A stretch of DNA of 6,014 bases, taken from Planctomycetota bacterium (GTDB lineage: Bacteria; Planctomycetota; Planctomycetia; Gemmatales; Gemmataceae). Below the pieces are notes generated by a model that searched no databases, was not told the DNA's origin, and saw only the letters and a program-made list of their open reading frames with translations. Positions 1 through 5,108 of the stretch are shown here, piece after piece (positions within the stretch are counted from its first letter, which is position 1; each line of letters begins with the position of its first letter). The stretch lies in assembly GCA_016200155.1 (NCBI GenBank), contig JACQFG010000288.1:1-6014 (forward strand), read 5' to 3'. The position numbers and the translations under genes were made by a program.

Positions 1-22
1 AAATGCCTCGGTAGTATTTCCC

Positions 23-49
23 ATCCGTGTTATTCGTGTAATCCGTGGT
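23..49. repeat. Three 9-bp tandem units with CGTG core
   Basis: Three successive units read ATCCGTGTT, ATTCGTGTA and ATCCGTGGT, which puts a CGTG core at 26, 35 and 44. This ATCCGTG/ATTCGTG repeat type is common in intergenic DNA of planctomycetes and some other bacteria (from memory). No gene boundary is visible to the left, so it may sit just after or before a gene outside the window. Confidence 0.65.
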
Positions 50-100
50 TGTATTGGGATTGCTGCAAACCATGTCGTGCACCCAACCTATCCAATCATG

Positions 101-132
101 TTTTCGTGTTTTCGTCCTGTCGTGTTTTCGTG
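101..132. repeat. Four 8-bp tandem units (TTTTCGTG)
   Basis: The units are TTTTCGTG (101-108), TTTTCGTC (109-116), CTGTCGTG (117-124) and TTTTCGTG (125-132). The period is exactly 8. The unit shares the TCGTG core with the 9-bp array at 23-49 and with the CTTCGTGG arrays near 2851-2936 and 5985-6014. Confidence 0.65.
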
Positions 133-278
133 ATTGAATTTGCGTTCCTTCTCGATGGCGTCTCAGCCGGGCTTGTAGCGTACGTGGATGAAAATAATTC
201 CCGCGCGATTTGCCTTCCGGATGAACGTGACCTACTTTTGCGTTGTCCTCAACTTTTGGGGAGAAGAAGAGGACCTCG

Positions 279-320
279 GGGCCGACCGGCAGAGAGGGGA
301 TTGTCGGCGGCCCATTTTTT
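279..320 (+). terminator. Terminator-like hairpin 1
   Basis: GGGCCG (279-284) pairs with CGGCCC (308-313). After a bulged A285 the stem continues as CCG (286-288) with CGG (305-307), giving nine GC pairs. The loop is about 16 nt (289-304). The stem is followed by A and six T (315-320), the layout of an intrinsic terminator read on the plus strand. No plus-strand gene is visible upstream in the window, so it would end either an outside gene's long 3' UTR or a small RNA. Confidence 0.5.
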
Positions 321-326
321 CCCCTT

Positions 327-372
327 TCGTCAAGCCCATCCGTGGACGCGGATGGGCTTGACGATTTTTTTT
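327..372 (+). terminator. Terminator-like hairpin 2 (16-bp perfect stem, T8)
   Basis: Positions 327-342 and 349-364 are perfect inverted repeats of 16 bp with a 6-nt loop (343-348), followed directly by eight T (365-372). This is a strong intrinsic-terminator shape on the plus strand. It ends only 22 nt before the metallophosphoesterase ATG, so that gene needs a promoter inside or after the hairpin. The minus-strand reading has no T run after the stem. It could instead be a mobile hairpin repeat. Confidence 0.6.
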
Positions 373-388
373 GGCTGCGTGATAGAAT
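358..388 (+). promoter_or_regulatory. Candidate promoter of the metallophosphoesterase gene
   Basis: TTGACG (358-363) lies within the 3' arm of terminator hairpin 2. TAGAAT (383-388, five of six consensus bases) follows after a 19-nt spacer, which is longer than the ideal 17. A transcription start 6-7 nt after the -10 box would fall on or next to the A of the ATG at 395. That fits a leaderless mRNA, and no Shine-Dalgarno sequence precedes the ATG. The call is from consensus matching only. Confidence 0.35.
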
Positions 389-394
389 GACGCC

Positions 395-1276
395 ATGCGC
401 ATTGCCATCACCGCCGACCTGCACTTTGGCCACAACCGCCTCGGCGACGATGCGACGCAGTTGCTCCAGAAGCATCTCGAAAGCCAGCCGCCCGACCTGT
501 TGCTCCTGGGCGGCGATATCGGCACCGACGAACACTTCGGCGAATGCTTGCAGCTTTTTCAGGGGTTGCCATGCCCCAAGGCGATCGTGCCCGGCAACCA
601 CGACGTCTGGGTCGCCGACAACGATCACCGCGGCGATTCCCTCGCGGTCTATCAGCAATATCTGCCGGGATTGTGCACGCAATTCGGCTATCACTACCTC
701 GATCACGCGCCGCTGATTTTGGCCGACGCGAACCTGGCCATCGTCGGCTCGATGAACTGGTACGACTACTCGTGGTCCCTCGAGCGCATGAAAGCAGAAG
801 TGACCAACTGGCAGTGGCATCTCGACAACAAAGCATTCACGCGCGGCCGGCATAACGATGGCCGCTTCGTCCAGTGGCAGACCACCGACGTCGCCTTCAC
901 GCATGCTCTCGTCGCCAACGTCGATAAGCACTTGACGCAGGCGCTCGCCCAGGTCGAACACGCCATCGTGATGACGCACCATCCCGCGTTTCACGCGCTC
1001 AGCTTCCCGCGCCCCACGCCGGCCCAGGGACTCGATGAGTTGCTGTGGGAAGCCCTGTCCGGCAACCGCGCCCTCGAAGCGTTGCTCGCCGAACACGCCG
1101 ACCGCATCCCGCTGATCCTCTCGGGCCACACGCATCGCGCCGTGGAGGCGACGCTCGGCGCCGCGCACGGCGTCAACATCGGCGGCGACTATCATTTCAA
1201 ACGAATGCTGGCCTACGATTGGCCAGCGCGGACGGTCGAGGCGTTCGTGTTCGGCGATCCGGAGCGGCGCCGCTGA
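395..1276 (+). CDS. Metallophosphoesterase (calcineurin-like phosphatase)
   Basis: A 293-residue protein with the ordered metal-binding motifs of the calcineurin-like phosphoesterase superfamily: D8-L-H10 in the first strand, GGD with D41, GNHD at 67-70, the histidine pair H195-H196 in MTHHPAF, and GHTH at 244-247. Together these residues build the dinuclear metal centre that hydrolyses phosphomono- or diesters. The substrate cannot be told from sequence. No signal peptide or membrane segment is seen, so the protein is probably cytoplasmic. The ATG at 395 was chosen because motif I begins immediately (MRIAITADLH) and no in-frame upstream start is better. There is no Shine-Dalgarno sequence, and a TAGAAT box ends 6 nt before the ATG. 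The gene converges on the DUF1080 gene across a purine-rich inverted repeat. The fold assignment is firm; the biological role is unknown. Confidence 0.93.
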   Translation: MRIAITADLHFGHNRLGDDATQLLQKHLESQPPDLLLLGGDIGTDEHFGECLQLFQGLPCPKAIVPGNHDVWVADNDHRGDSLAVYQQYLPGLCTQFGYHYLDHAPLILADANLAIVGSMNWYDYSWSLERMKAEVTNWQWHLDNKAFTRGRHNDGRFVQWQTTDVAFTHALVANVDKHLTQALAQVEHAIVMTHHPAFHALSFPRPTPAQGLDELLWEALSGNRALEALLAEHADRIPLILSGHTHRAVEATLGAAHGVNIGGDYHFKRMLAYDWPARTVEAFVFGDPERRR

Positions 1277-1284
1277 GAAAGGGC

Positions 1285-1400
1285 GATGGGGAGAGGGGGA
1301 GCTGGGGAGAAGGGGAGATGGGGAGATGGGGAGAAGGAGATGAGGCTGCCTCTCCAATCCCCTTCTCCCTTTCTCCCCATCTCCCTTTCTCCCCTTCTCC
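1285..1400. repeat. Purine-rich octamer array in inverted repeat between convergent genes
   Basis: Four perfect GGGGAGAW octamers occupy 1304-1335 on the plus strand. Positions 1306-1335 are inversely repeated at 1371-1400 with 28 of 30 bases matching, around a centre near 1347. The plus strand also carries G5 at 1295-1299 and G4 tracts at 1304, 1312, 1320 and 1328, separated by 4-nt loops, which is a textbook G-quadruplex pattern. It fills the gap between the metallophosphoesterase stop (1276) and the DUF1080 stop (1407), so either transcript would end in G-rich sequence able to fold back. It may act as a bidirectional end, or be a mobile or replication-slippage repeat. Confidence 0.75.
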
Positions 1401-1406
1401 TTTTCT

Positions 1407-2162
1407 TCATTCCTTCACCAGCCAGATATTGCGATACTGCACCGGATTGCCGTGGTCTTGCAGCAAGATCGGGCCGGGCGTGCACGGGTCGCCGCCCATG
1501 CCGGCGGTGGTATTGCCGACGATTTCCTCCTGGTCGCCCTTTTTGCGGACGAGGCGCTGCTTGTCGTGGATGACGACGCCGTTGTGGCGCACGGTGACGA
1601 CTCCGGGCTCGCTGACCTTGCCGTCGGTGCACTTGTGCGACTGGAATTCGATGTCGTAGGTCTGCCAGATGGTGGGGGCCTTGCAGGCGTTGGTGAGCGG
1701 GGCGGCGACGCTGTAGATGCCGCCGCAATCGTTGTCCTTCGATTTCAGGCCATAACTGTCGAGCACTTGCACTTCATAGCGGCCCTGAAGGTAGACGCCG
1801 GAGTTGCCTCGCCCCTGCCCTGTTGCTTTTGGCATATAGGGAACGCGGAACTCGACGTGGAGTCGGAACTTGCCGTCGAATTTCTGCTTGGTGATGATAT
1901 CGCCGCCGCCGGAAACCTGGAGGATGCCGCCGTCGAGGATTTTCCAGTGGGCGGGCGATTTGCCATCGCGTTTGAGCCAACCGTCGAGCGATTTGCCGTC
2001 GAAGAGGACGACGGCGCCGTCGGGGGCCTTGACGCTGGGCGCGTCCTTGCCGTCCTCGGGCTTGGCCAACTTGACGTCGGCGATGCTGCCGTAGGGATCC
2101 TGGGCGAAGGCGGGGGTTGCCGCGCAGATCGCAACGACGATCGCAAAAATACATCGATACAT
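1407..2162 (-). CDS. Secreted DUF1080 protein (3-keto-disaccharide hydrolase domain)
   Basis: A 251-residue protein with a Sec signal peptide: MYRC, a hydrophobic core, and likely cleavage after AFA at residue 20. The mature part matches the DUF1080 / 3-keto-disaccharide hydrolase family, a concanavalin-like jelly roll. Visible motifs are LFDGKSLDGW (53-62), FRLHVEFRVP (99-108), GNSGVYLQGRYEVQVLDSYG (119-138), WQTYDIEF (166-173), VRHNGVVIHD (191-200) and a closing GPILLQDHGNPVQYRNIWL (230-248). The family is greatly expanded in planctomycetes and acts on sugars outside the cytoplasm; the substrate here is unknown. The start at 2162 is set by the signal peptide and by AAGGAGA (minus strand, 2174-2168), 5 nt upstream of the ATG. 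A longer frame to 2246 would translate a hairpin repeat and is rejected. It is the last gene of the minus-strand block. Confidence 0.93.
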   Translation of the reverse strand: MYRCIFAIVVAICAATPAFAQDPYGSIADVKLAKPEDGKDAPSVKAPDGAVVLFDGKSLDGWLKRDGKSPAHWKILDGGILQVSGGGDIITKQKFDGKFRLHVEFRVPYMPKATGQGRGNSGVYLQGRYEVQVLDSYGLKSKDNDCGGIYSVAAPLTNACKAPTIWQTYDIEFQSHKCTDGKVSEPGVVTVRHNGVVIHDKQRLVRKKGDQEEIVGNTTAGMGGDPCTPGPILLQDHGNPVQYRNIWLVKE

Positions 2163-2167
2163 GGAAA

Positions 2168-2174
2168 TCTCCTT
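2168..2174 (-). promoter_or_regulatory. Shine-Dalgarno site of the DUF1080 gene
   Basis: AAGGAGA on the minus strand lies 5 nt before the ATG at 2162. It is the strongest ribosome-binding site in the window. It decides the start in favour of 2162 over the upstream in-frame ATG at 2246. Confidence 0.8.
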
Positions 2175-2181
2175 GGGTAGG

Positions 2182-2250
2182 TTTGGTCGTGGCATACCAT
2201 TCCAATGGTGTGAACGATGCCCCACACCATTGGAATGGTGTGCCACAAAT
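2182..2250. repeat. Nested-hairpin (BIME-like) repeat, copy 1
   Basis: Arms 2189-2212 and 2223-2246 are inverted repeats with 23 of 24 bases matching and a 10-nt centre (2213-2222). Each arm is itself an imperfect palindrome: in the right arm CACACCAT pairs with ATGGTGTG around TGGA. Each arm carries a GTGG foot on its outer side, the layout of two head-to-head REP sequences. Flanks TTTGGTCGTGGC (2182-2193) and GCCACAAAT (2242-2250) are shared with copy 2 at 5109-5175. It fills most of the gap between the HD gene stop and the DUF1080 Shine-Dalgarno site. No T run follows the stem, so it is not a standard intrinsic terminator, though it could protect the 3' end of the HD-gene mRNA. Confidence 0.8.
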
Positions 2251-2831
2251 CATGTTTCGTCGCTGCTCGCGATGCCTTGCAGCAATCCCAGCTCGGACGC
2301 GCGCGGCGTCAGGGCGTCGATGACGAACTGAATGTGCTCGGTCAGATCGACACCGAAGTCAGCGGCTCCTCGCGTGATGTCGTCGCGGTTGACGGTGCGC
2401 GCGAAGCCTTTCGACTTCATCTTCTTCCTGACGCTGGAGGCCGCCATACCGGTGATGCCGGTGGGCCGAACCAGGGCGGCGGCGGTGATGAAGCCCGCCA
2501 CCTCGTCGCAGGCGTAGAGCGCCTTGTCCACGAGATGGACGCGCGGGTAGTCGGGCAGATAATCGGCGTGCGACAGGATGGCATAGATCACGTCATCGGG
2601 ATAGCCGCGCTCGCGCAAGATTTCGGAGCCCTTGAGCGGATGATCGGGCGGGTTCGGCCAGCGTTCGTAATCGAAATCGTGCATGAGTCCGACGATGCCC
2701 CAGGCGTCTTCGTCCTGCCCGAGCTTGCGAGCGTAAGCGCGCATGGCGATCTCGACGGCCTGCATGTGCCGCACCAGGCCGGGACCCTTGACGTACTCGT
2801 TGAGCAGAGCGAAAGCGTCGGCGCGGTTCAT
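2250..2831 (-). CDS. HD-domain metal-dependent phosphohydrolase
   Basis: A 193-residue protein with an HD domain over about residues 18-115. Probable metal-binding residues are H22 (in LVRH), the H51-D52 doublet in LMHDFDYE, possibly H64 (DHP) and H88 (SHAD), and D109 in the helix VDKALYACDEVAGFI. The MHDFDYExxP...HP pattern resembles the predicted HD-superfamily hydrolases of COG2316, whose substrate is unknown to me. The region 115-193 looks like a helical C-terminal extension. There is no signal peptide, so it is probably cytoplasmic. The ATG at 2831 has no Shine-Dalgarno site, and a TATAAC box lies 3 nt upstream, so the transcript may be leaderless. An inverted CACGAAG repeat separates it from cinA. 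The fold is firm, the role unknown. Confidence 0.88.
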   Translation of the reverse strand: MNRADAFALLNEYVKGPGLVRHMQAVEIAMRAYARKLGQDEDAWGIVGLMHDFDYERWPNPPDHPLKGSEILRERGYPDDVIYAILSHADYLPDYPRVHLVDKALYACDEVAGFITAAALVRPTGITGMAASSVRKKMKSKGFARTVNRDDITRGAADFGVDLTEHIQFVIDALTPRASELGLLQGIASSDET

Positions 2832-2834
2832 GGG

Positions 2835-2840
2835 GTTATA
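2835..2840 (-). promoter_or_regulatory. Candidate -10 box of the HD-domain gene
   Basis: TATAAC on the minus strand (2840 down to 2835) matches five of six -10 consensus bases and lies 3 nt before the ATG at 2831. No clear -35 box is seen because the upstream DNA is the CACGAAG repeat. If used, the RNA would start at or inside the start codon. This is consensus matching only. Confidence 0.3.
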
Positions 2841-2849
2841 ATGGCGAAA

Positions 2850-2936
2850 TCATCCACGAAGGGCCACCAAGATCACGAAGAGGAACCAGGATAGCGAGTT
2901 CGATCCTTCGTGGTCTTCGTGGCCCTTCGTGGATGA
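2850..2936. repeat. CACGAAG 9/10-mer array in inverted repeat
   Basis: The left arm has ACGAAG-type cores at 2856, 2866 (ACCAAG) and 2875. The right arm (2906-2934) has CTTCGT at 2906, 2915 and 2925. The two arms match over about 30 bp with two or three mismatches across a spacer of roughly 20 nt. It fills the gap between the cinA stop (2941) and the HD gene start (2831). The left-arm sequence recurs at 5985-6014 with 28 of 30 bases identical. This TTCGTGG repeat type is familiar from planctomycete intergenic DNA (from memory). Confidence 0.75.
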
Positions 2937-2940
2937 CTCT

Positions 2941-4224
2941 TCACGGCATCTCCAGCAGCTTTAATCGCACTGCGTTCAGCGCTTGCTTCGCCGTTCGGCT
3001 CTGGATTTCCATGCGTGTGCCGGCCCAGGTGAAGGACGTCGAGCTGACGCCGCCTTCCCAGGCGACGCCGACAAACGCGAGGCCGACGGGCTTCGTCGGG
3101 GTCGCGCCGCCGGGCCCCGCGATGCCGGTGGTGCTGACGGCGATATCCGTCTTCAAGCGTTCCCGGCAGCCGACCGCCATCGCCTCGGCGACCTGCGCGC
3201 TGACGGCGCCATGGGCATCCAGAATCGCTTGCGGCACGCCGAGCTGTTCGACCTTGACGCGGTTGTCATAGGCGACGATGCCGCCGTGGAACCAGACGCT
3301 CGCGCCGGGGACCTCGACGAGGCGATCCGCTACTCGGCCGCCGGTAATGCTTTCCGCGGTCGCCAGGGTCTTGCGCTTTTCGCCGAGCAAGCGAAGCACG
3401 GCGTGCTGCAGCTCCTCGTCATCGACGCCGTAGACGAGCTTGCCCAGGCGTTCGCGGATGGTCGCCTCGACCGGCGCGATCTGGGCCTGCGCCTCGGCGA
3501 TGTTGGCGGCACGGGCGAAGATGCGCAGCGAGATGGTGGCGTCGCTGGCCGTGATGCCGACTTCGGGGACATGGCCGCGCCGCGTCAGGTCGAAGAGCTT
3601 TTCCTCGATGTGCGATTCGCCGGTGCCGAAGGTGTTGATCTTGCGCTGAATCTGCACGCCGCCGCCGAAGCCGAGCTTGAGCAAGCGTGGCTTCACCTGC
3701 TCGTGATACATCGCGTACATCTCGCTGGGAACGCCGGGCATCGCAAAGATCACCGCTTGCGGCTTAGCGCTCGCCGGAGAGTTTCCGAGCGCTGAGCCGC
3801 AAACGGCAATACAGAACCCCGGAGCAGTCCCATACGGGTTCGGCACAACCTCGGCGCCCGCAGGGAAGTACGCCTGCACGCGATTGCGCTCCGGCATCTG
3901 GCGATTGCGCTTCTCGAAGAGTTGCTTGATGTGCTCGAACGACGGCTCGTCGAAAACCAGCTCGACCCCCGCGACCTTGGCGACGACCTCGCGCGTCAGA
4001 TCATCGAGCGTCGGCCCAAGCCCGCCAGTGGCAAGGACGAGCTGAGCCCGCTGCGTGGCGATGCGAAAGGCGTCGATGTTGTCCTGTAGATCGTCGGCCA
4101 CGGTCGTGTGCCAGGCGACCGCAATTCCGATCTCGGCGAGACGCAAACTAAGCCACTGGCTATTCGTGTCGAGGTTCTGGCCCGTGGTGAGTTCGCTGCC
4201 GATGGAGAGGATTTCGCATTTCAT
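2941..4224 (-). CDS. cinA: CinA family protein (pyrophosphatase-like domain plus NMN amidohydrolase)
   Basis: A 427-residue two-domain CinA. The N-terminal MoaB/Mog-like domain (about 1-175) shows GSELTTGQNLDTNS (9-22), TGGLGPTLDDLTRE (66-79) and MPGVPSEM (162-169). The C-terminal nicotinamide-nucleotide amidohydrolase domain (about 270-427) shows TAESITGG (289-296) with the family's nucleophile-type serine, GGIVAYDNRVK (314-324) and TTGIAGPGGATPTKPVG (365-381). The family hydrolyses NMN to nicotinate mononucleotide in pyridine-nucleotide salvage, and the N-terminal domain acts as a pyrophosphatase in some members. Residues about 140-158 are encoded by a palindromic element (3753-3806) and make the link between APG and MPG roughly 13 residues longer than in the Bacillus protein as I recall it. 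The start at 4224 gives the usual MKCEILSIGSEL beginning. A 19-residue extension to 4281 would be repeat-encoded. Confidence 0.95.
   Translation of the reverse strand: MKCEILSIGSELTTGQNLDTNSQWLSLRLAEIGIAVAWHTTVADDLQDNIDAFRIATQRAQLVLATGGLGPTLDDLTREVVAKVAGVELVFDEPSFEHIKQLFEKRNRQMPERNRVQAYFPAGAEVVPNPYGTAPGFCIAVCGSALGNSPASAKPQAVIFAMPGVPSEMYAMYHEQVKPRLLKLGFGGGVQIQRKINTFGTGESHIEEKLFDLTRRGHVPEVGITASDATISLRIFARAANIAEAQAQIAPVEATIRERLGKLVYGVDDEELQHAVLRLLGEKRKTLATAESITGGRVADRLVEVPGASVWFHGGIVAYDNRVKVEQLGVPQAILDAHGAVSAQVAEAMAVGCRERLKTDIAVSTTGIAGPGGATPTKPVGLAFVGVAWEGGVSSTSFTWAGTRMEIQSRTAKQALNAVRLKLLEMP
3753..3806. repeat. Palindromic element inside the cinA coding sequence
   Basis: Arms 3753-3773 and 3786-3806 form an inverted repeat with 19 of 21 Watson-Crick matches and a 12-nt centre. 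One of the two mismatches is a G-T wobble. The whole is 54 bp, a multiple of three. On the coding strand it specifies about residues 140-158 of CinA (AVCGSALGNSPASAKPQAV), a Gly/Ala/Ser/Pro-rich stretch placed between the APG and MPGVPSEM segments. The frame is intact on both sides. The reading is of an in-frame repeat insertion in a surface loop. Confidence 0.7.
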
Positions 4225-4225
4225 A

Positions 4226-4300
4226 AAAGGATGAAGGATGAAGGATGAAGGATGAAGCAACGCACACCTCATCTTATTCATCCTTCATCCTTCATCCTTT
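4226..4300. repeat. GGATGAA heptamer array in perfect 24-bp inverted repeat
   Basis: Four GGATGAA units lie at 4229-4256 and three TTCATCC units at 4277-4297. Arms 4226-4249 and 4277-4300 are perfect inverted repeats of 24 bp. The element reaches from the last two bases of the dioxygenase stop codon to 1 nt before the cinA ATG, so it makes up essentially the whole gap. No Shine-Dalgarno site is left directly before the cinA start, and the hairpin would sit against it. Confidence 0.85.
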
Positions 4301-5045
4301 ACCTTGCCGCCAGCACGATGTCGAACACCCCGACCTTGTACACCCCGTGCTGAGTGCGAATCTCGCGCAGGTCGATGATCAGGGATTGGCGGATGAACTG
4401 GTCCTCGCGCTGGTGCTGGTCGCCGCGGAAGTAGAGCTGAGTGATCAGCTCGCGGTAGTTCGGCTTGCGGACCCAGTAATGGATGTGCGGCGGCCGCCAG
4501 GCGTTCGGGCCGATGCGGTAGGCGCCGGGGTGGACGGTTTCGTATTCGTAGTAGCCGTTCTCGTCGGTCATGATGCGGGCGCGGTTGACGAAGAGGTTGG
4601 CAGCGGGCGGACGTTGCTGATCGTCGTTGTCATAGCGGCCCTGGTGGTCGGCCTGCCAGATGTCGATGACGGTGCTCGGCAACGGCTGGCGCGTGTCGAG
4701 CCCGTAGACCCGGCCGCGGATGACGAGGACCGGCCCCGGTTCGAGCGGCGGCGTGATCTTGGCGCGGAAGGGGACGTTGGCGCGATGATACGGGCCGAGG
4801 ATGTTGACCTCGGTGGCGCGAGCGTTGGCCGCCGGCGCTGTTCCTGCGGGGATGGCGATCTCACGCAAGCGGGTTGCCGCCAGTTCGGCGGGCGTCGGCA
4901 TGGGCCGCGGCTGGTTGACGAACTCGCCGTACTTGCCCAGATCGCCCGACGTTTCCGTGGCGATCGCCAGGCTCGGCAACAGCAGGCCGCCGGCGCTCAG
5001 GGCAAGGCCGCCTTTCAGAAAATCACGGCGCGTTGAATCGGACAT
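4299..5045 (-). CDS. Tat-exported intradiol ring-cleavage dioxygenase
   Basis: A 248-residue protein of the protocatechuate 3,4-dioxygenase / catechol 1,2-dioxygenase family, which opens catechol-type rings between the two hydroxyls using Fe(III). The four iron ligands are present: Y138 (QGRY), Y176 (HPGAY), H187 and H189 (WRPPHIHY). R184 stands at the position of the active-site arginine. The protein begins with a twin-arginine signal, S4-T-R-R-D-F-L-K11, followed by a hydrophobic stretch to about residue 29, so export of the folded enzyme is predicted. LGPYHRANVPFRAKI (83-97) is the usual entry to the domain. Whether the true substrate is protocatechuate, hydroxyquinol or another catechol is open. 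The start at 5045 is set by the Tat signal and by AAAGGAA 6 nt upstream. A longer frame to 5171 would translate a hairpin repeat. No partner subunit or pathway gene is adjacent. Confidence 0.92.
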   Translation of the reverse strand: MSDSTRRDFLKGGLALSAGGLLLPSLAIATETSGDLGKYGEFVNQPRPMPTPAELAATRLREIAIPAGTAPAANARATEVNILGPYHRANVPFRAKITPPLEPGPVLVIRGRVYGLDTRQPLPSTVIDIWQADHQGRYDNDDQQRPPAANLFVNRARIMTDENGYYEYETVHPGAYRIGPNAWRPPHIHYWVRKPNYRELITQLYFRGDQHQREDQFIRQSLIIDLREIRTQHGVYKVGVFDIVLAAR

Positions 5046-5051
5046 GGTCGG

Positions 5052-5058
5052 TTCCTTT
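5052..5058 (-). promoter_or_regulatory. Shine-Dalgarno site of the dioxygenase gene
   Basis: AAAGGAA on the minus strand lies 6 nt before the ATG at 5045. It supports the start that yields the Tat signal peptide over the in-frame ATG at 5171. Confidence 0.7.
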
Positions 5059-5079
5059 CGGTTGATGGGGACGATGTCT

Positions 5080-5085
5080 ATTCTA
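5080..5085 (-). promoter_or_regulatory. Candidate -10 box of the dioxygenase gene
   Basis: TAGAAT on the minus strand lies in a short AT-rich patch (5077-5090) and is the same hexamer as the candidate -10 before the metallophosphoesterase gene. A start about 7 nt downstream would give a leader of roughly 28 nt containing the Shine-Dalgarno site. No good -35 box is seen. This is consensus matching only. Confidence 0.3.
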
Positions 5086-5108
5086 CTAAACGCCGGCGCG
5101 TCCCACGA

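Larger units (their letters stand above)
1..394. other. Gene-free leader region with repeats and tandem hairpins
   Basis: No convincing coding region is seen here. The only long open frame (49-390) has repeat-derived sequence at its start, runs through two terminator-like hairpins and shows no recognisable motif. The stretch holds a 9-bp repeat array (23-49), an 8-bp repeat array (101-132), a small GTCCTC/GAGGAC stem (245-250 with 269-274) and two hairpins followed by T runs (279-320 and 327-372). Positions 133-240 show nothing identifiable apart from an AT-rich patch at 190-200. Confidence 0.7.

Noticed and set aside
49..390. Open frame of 113 codons on the plus strand before the metallophosphoesterase
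   Set aside because: It runs through repeat arrays and two terminator-like hairpins, has no recognisable motif or ribosome site, and ends against the next gene. It is best read as chance.
1452..2180. Long plus-strand frame of 242 codons opposite the DUF1080 gene
   Set aside because: It is a shadow of a well-supported gene in GC-rich DNA. Its translation is low-complexity Val/Ala/Asp-rich without domain motifs.
2163..2246. Upstream start at 2246 for the DUF1080 protein
   Set aside because: The added residues translate the hairpin repeat and would bury the signal peptide. The AAGGAGA site supports 2162.
2189..2246. Nested hairpin as a rho-independent terminator of the HD gene
   Set aside because: The long stem is not followed by a T run in either direction, and the same holds for the copy at 5116-5171.
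2217..2894. Plus-strand frame of 225 codons opposite the HD gene
   Set aside because: It starts inside the nested-hairpin repeat and ends inside the CACGAAG repeat, antisense to a gene with clear HD motifs.
2983..3795. Plus-strand frame of 270 codons opposite cinA
   Set aside because: It is an antisense shadow rich in Asp/Arg/Ala and ends in the in-gene palindrome. cinA motifs on the other strand are unmistakable.
4229..4297. CRISPR-like array from repeated GGATGAA units
   Set aside because: Units are 7 bp, directly abutting and inverted as a block, with no spacers and no cas genes.
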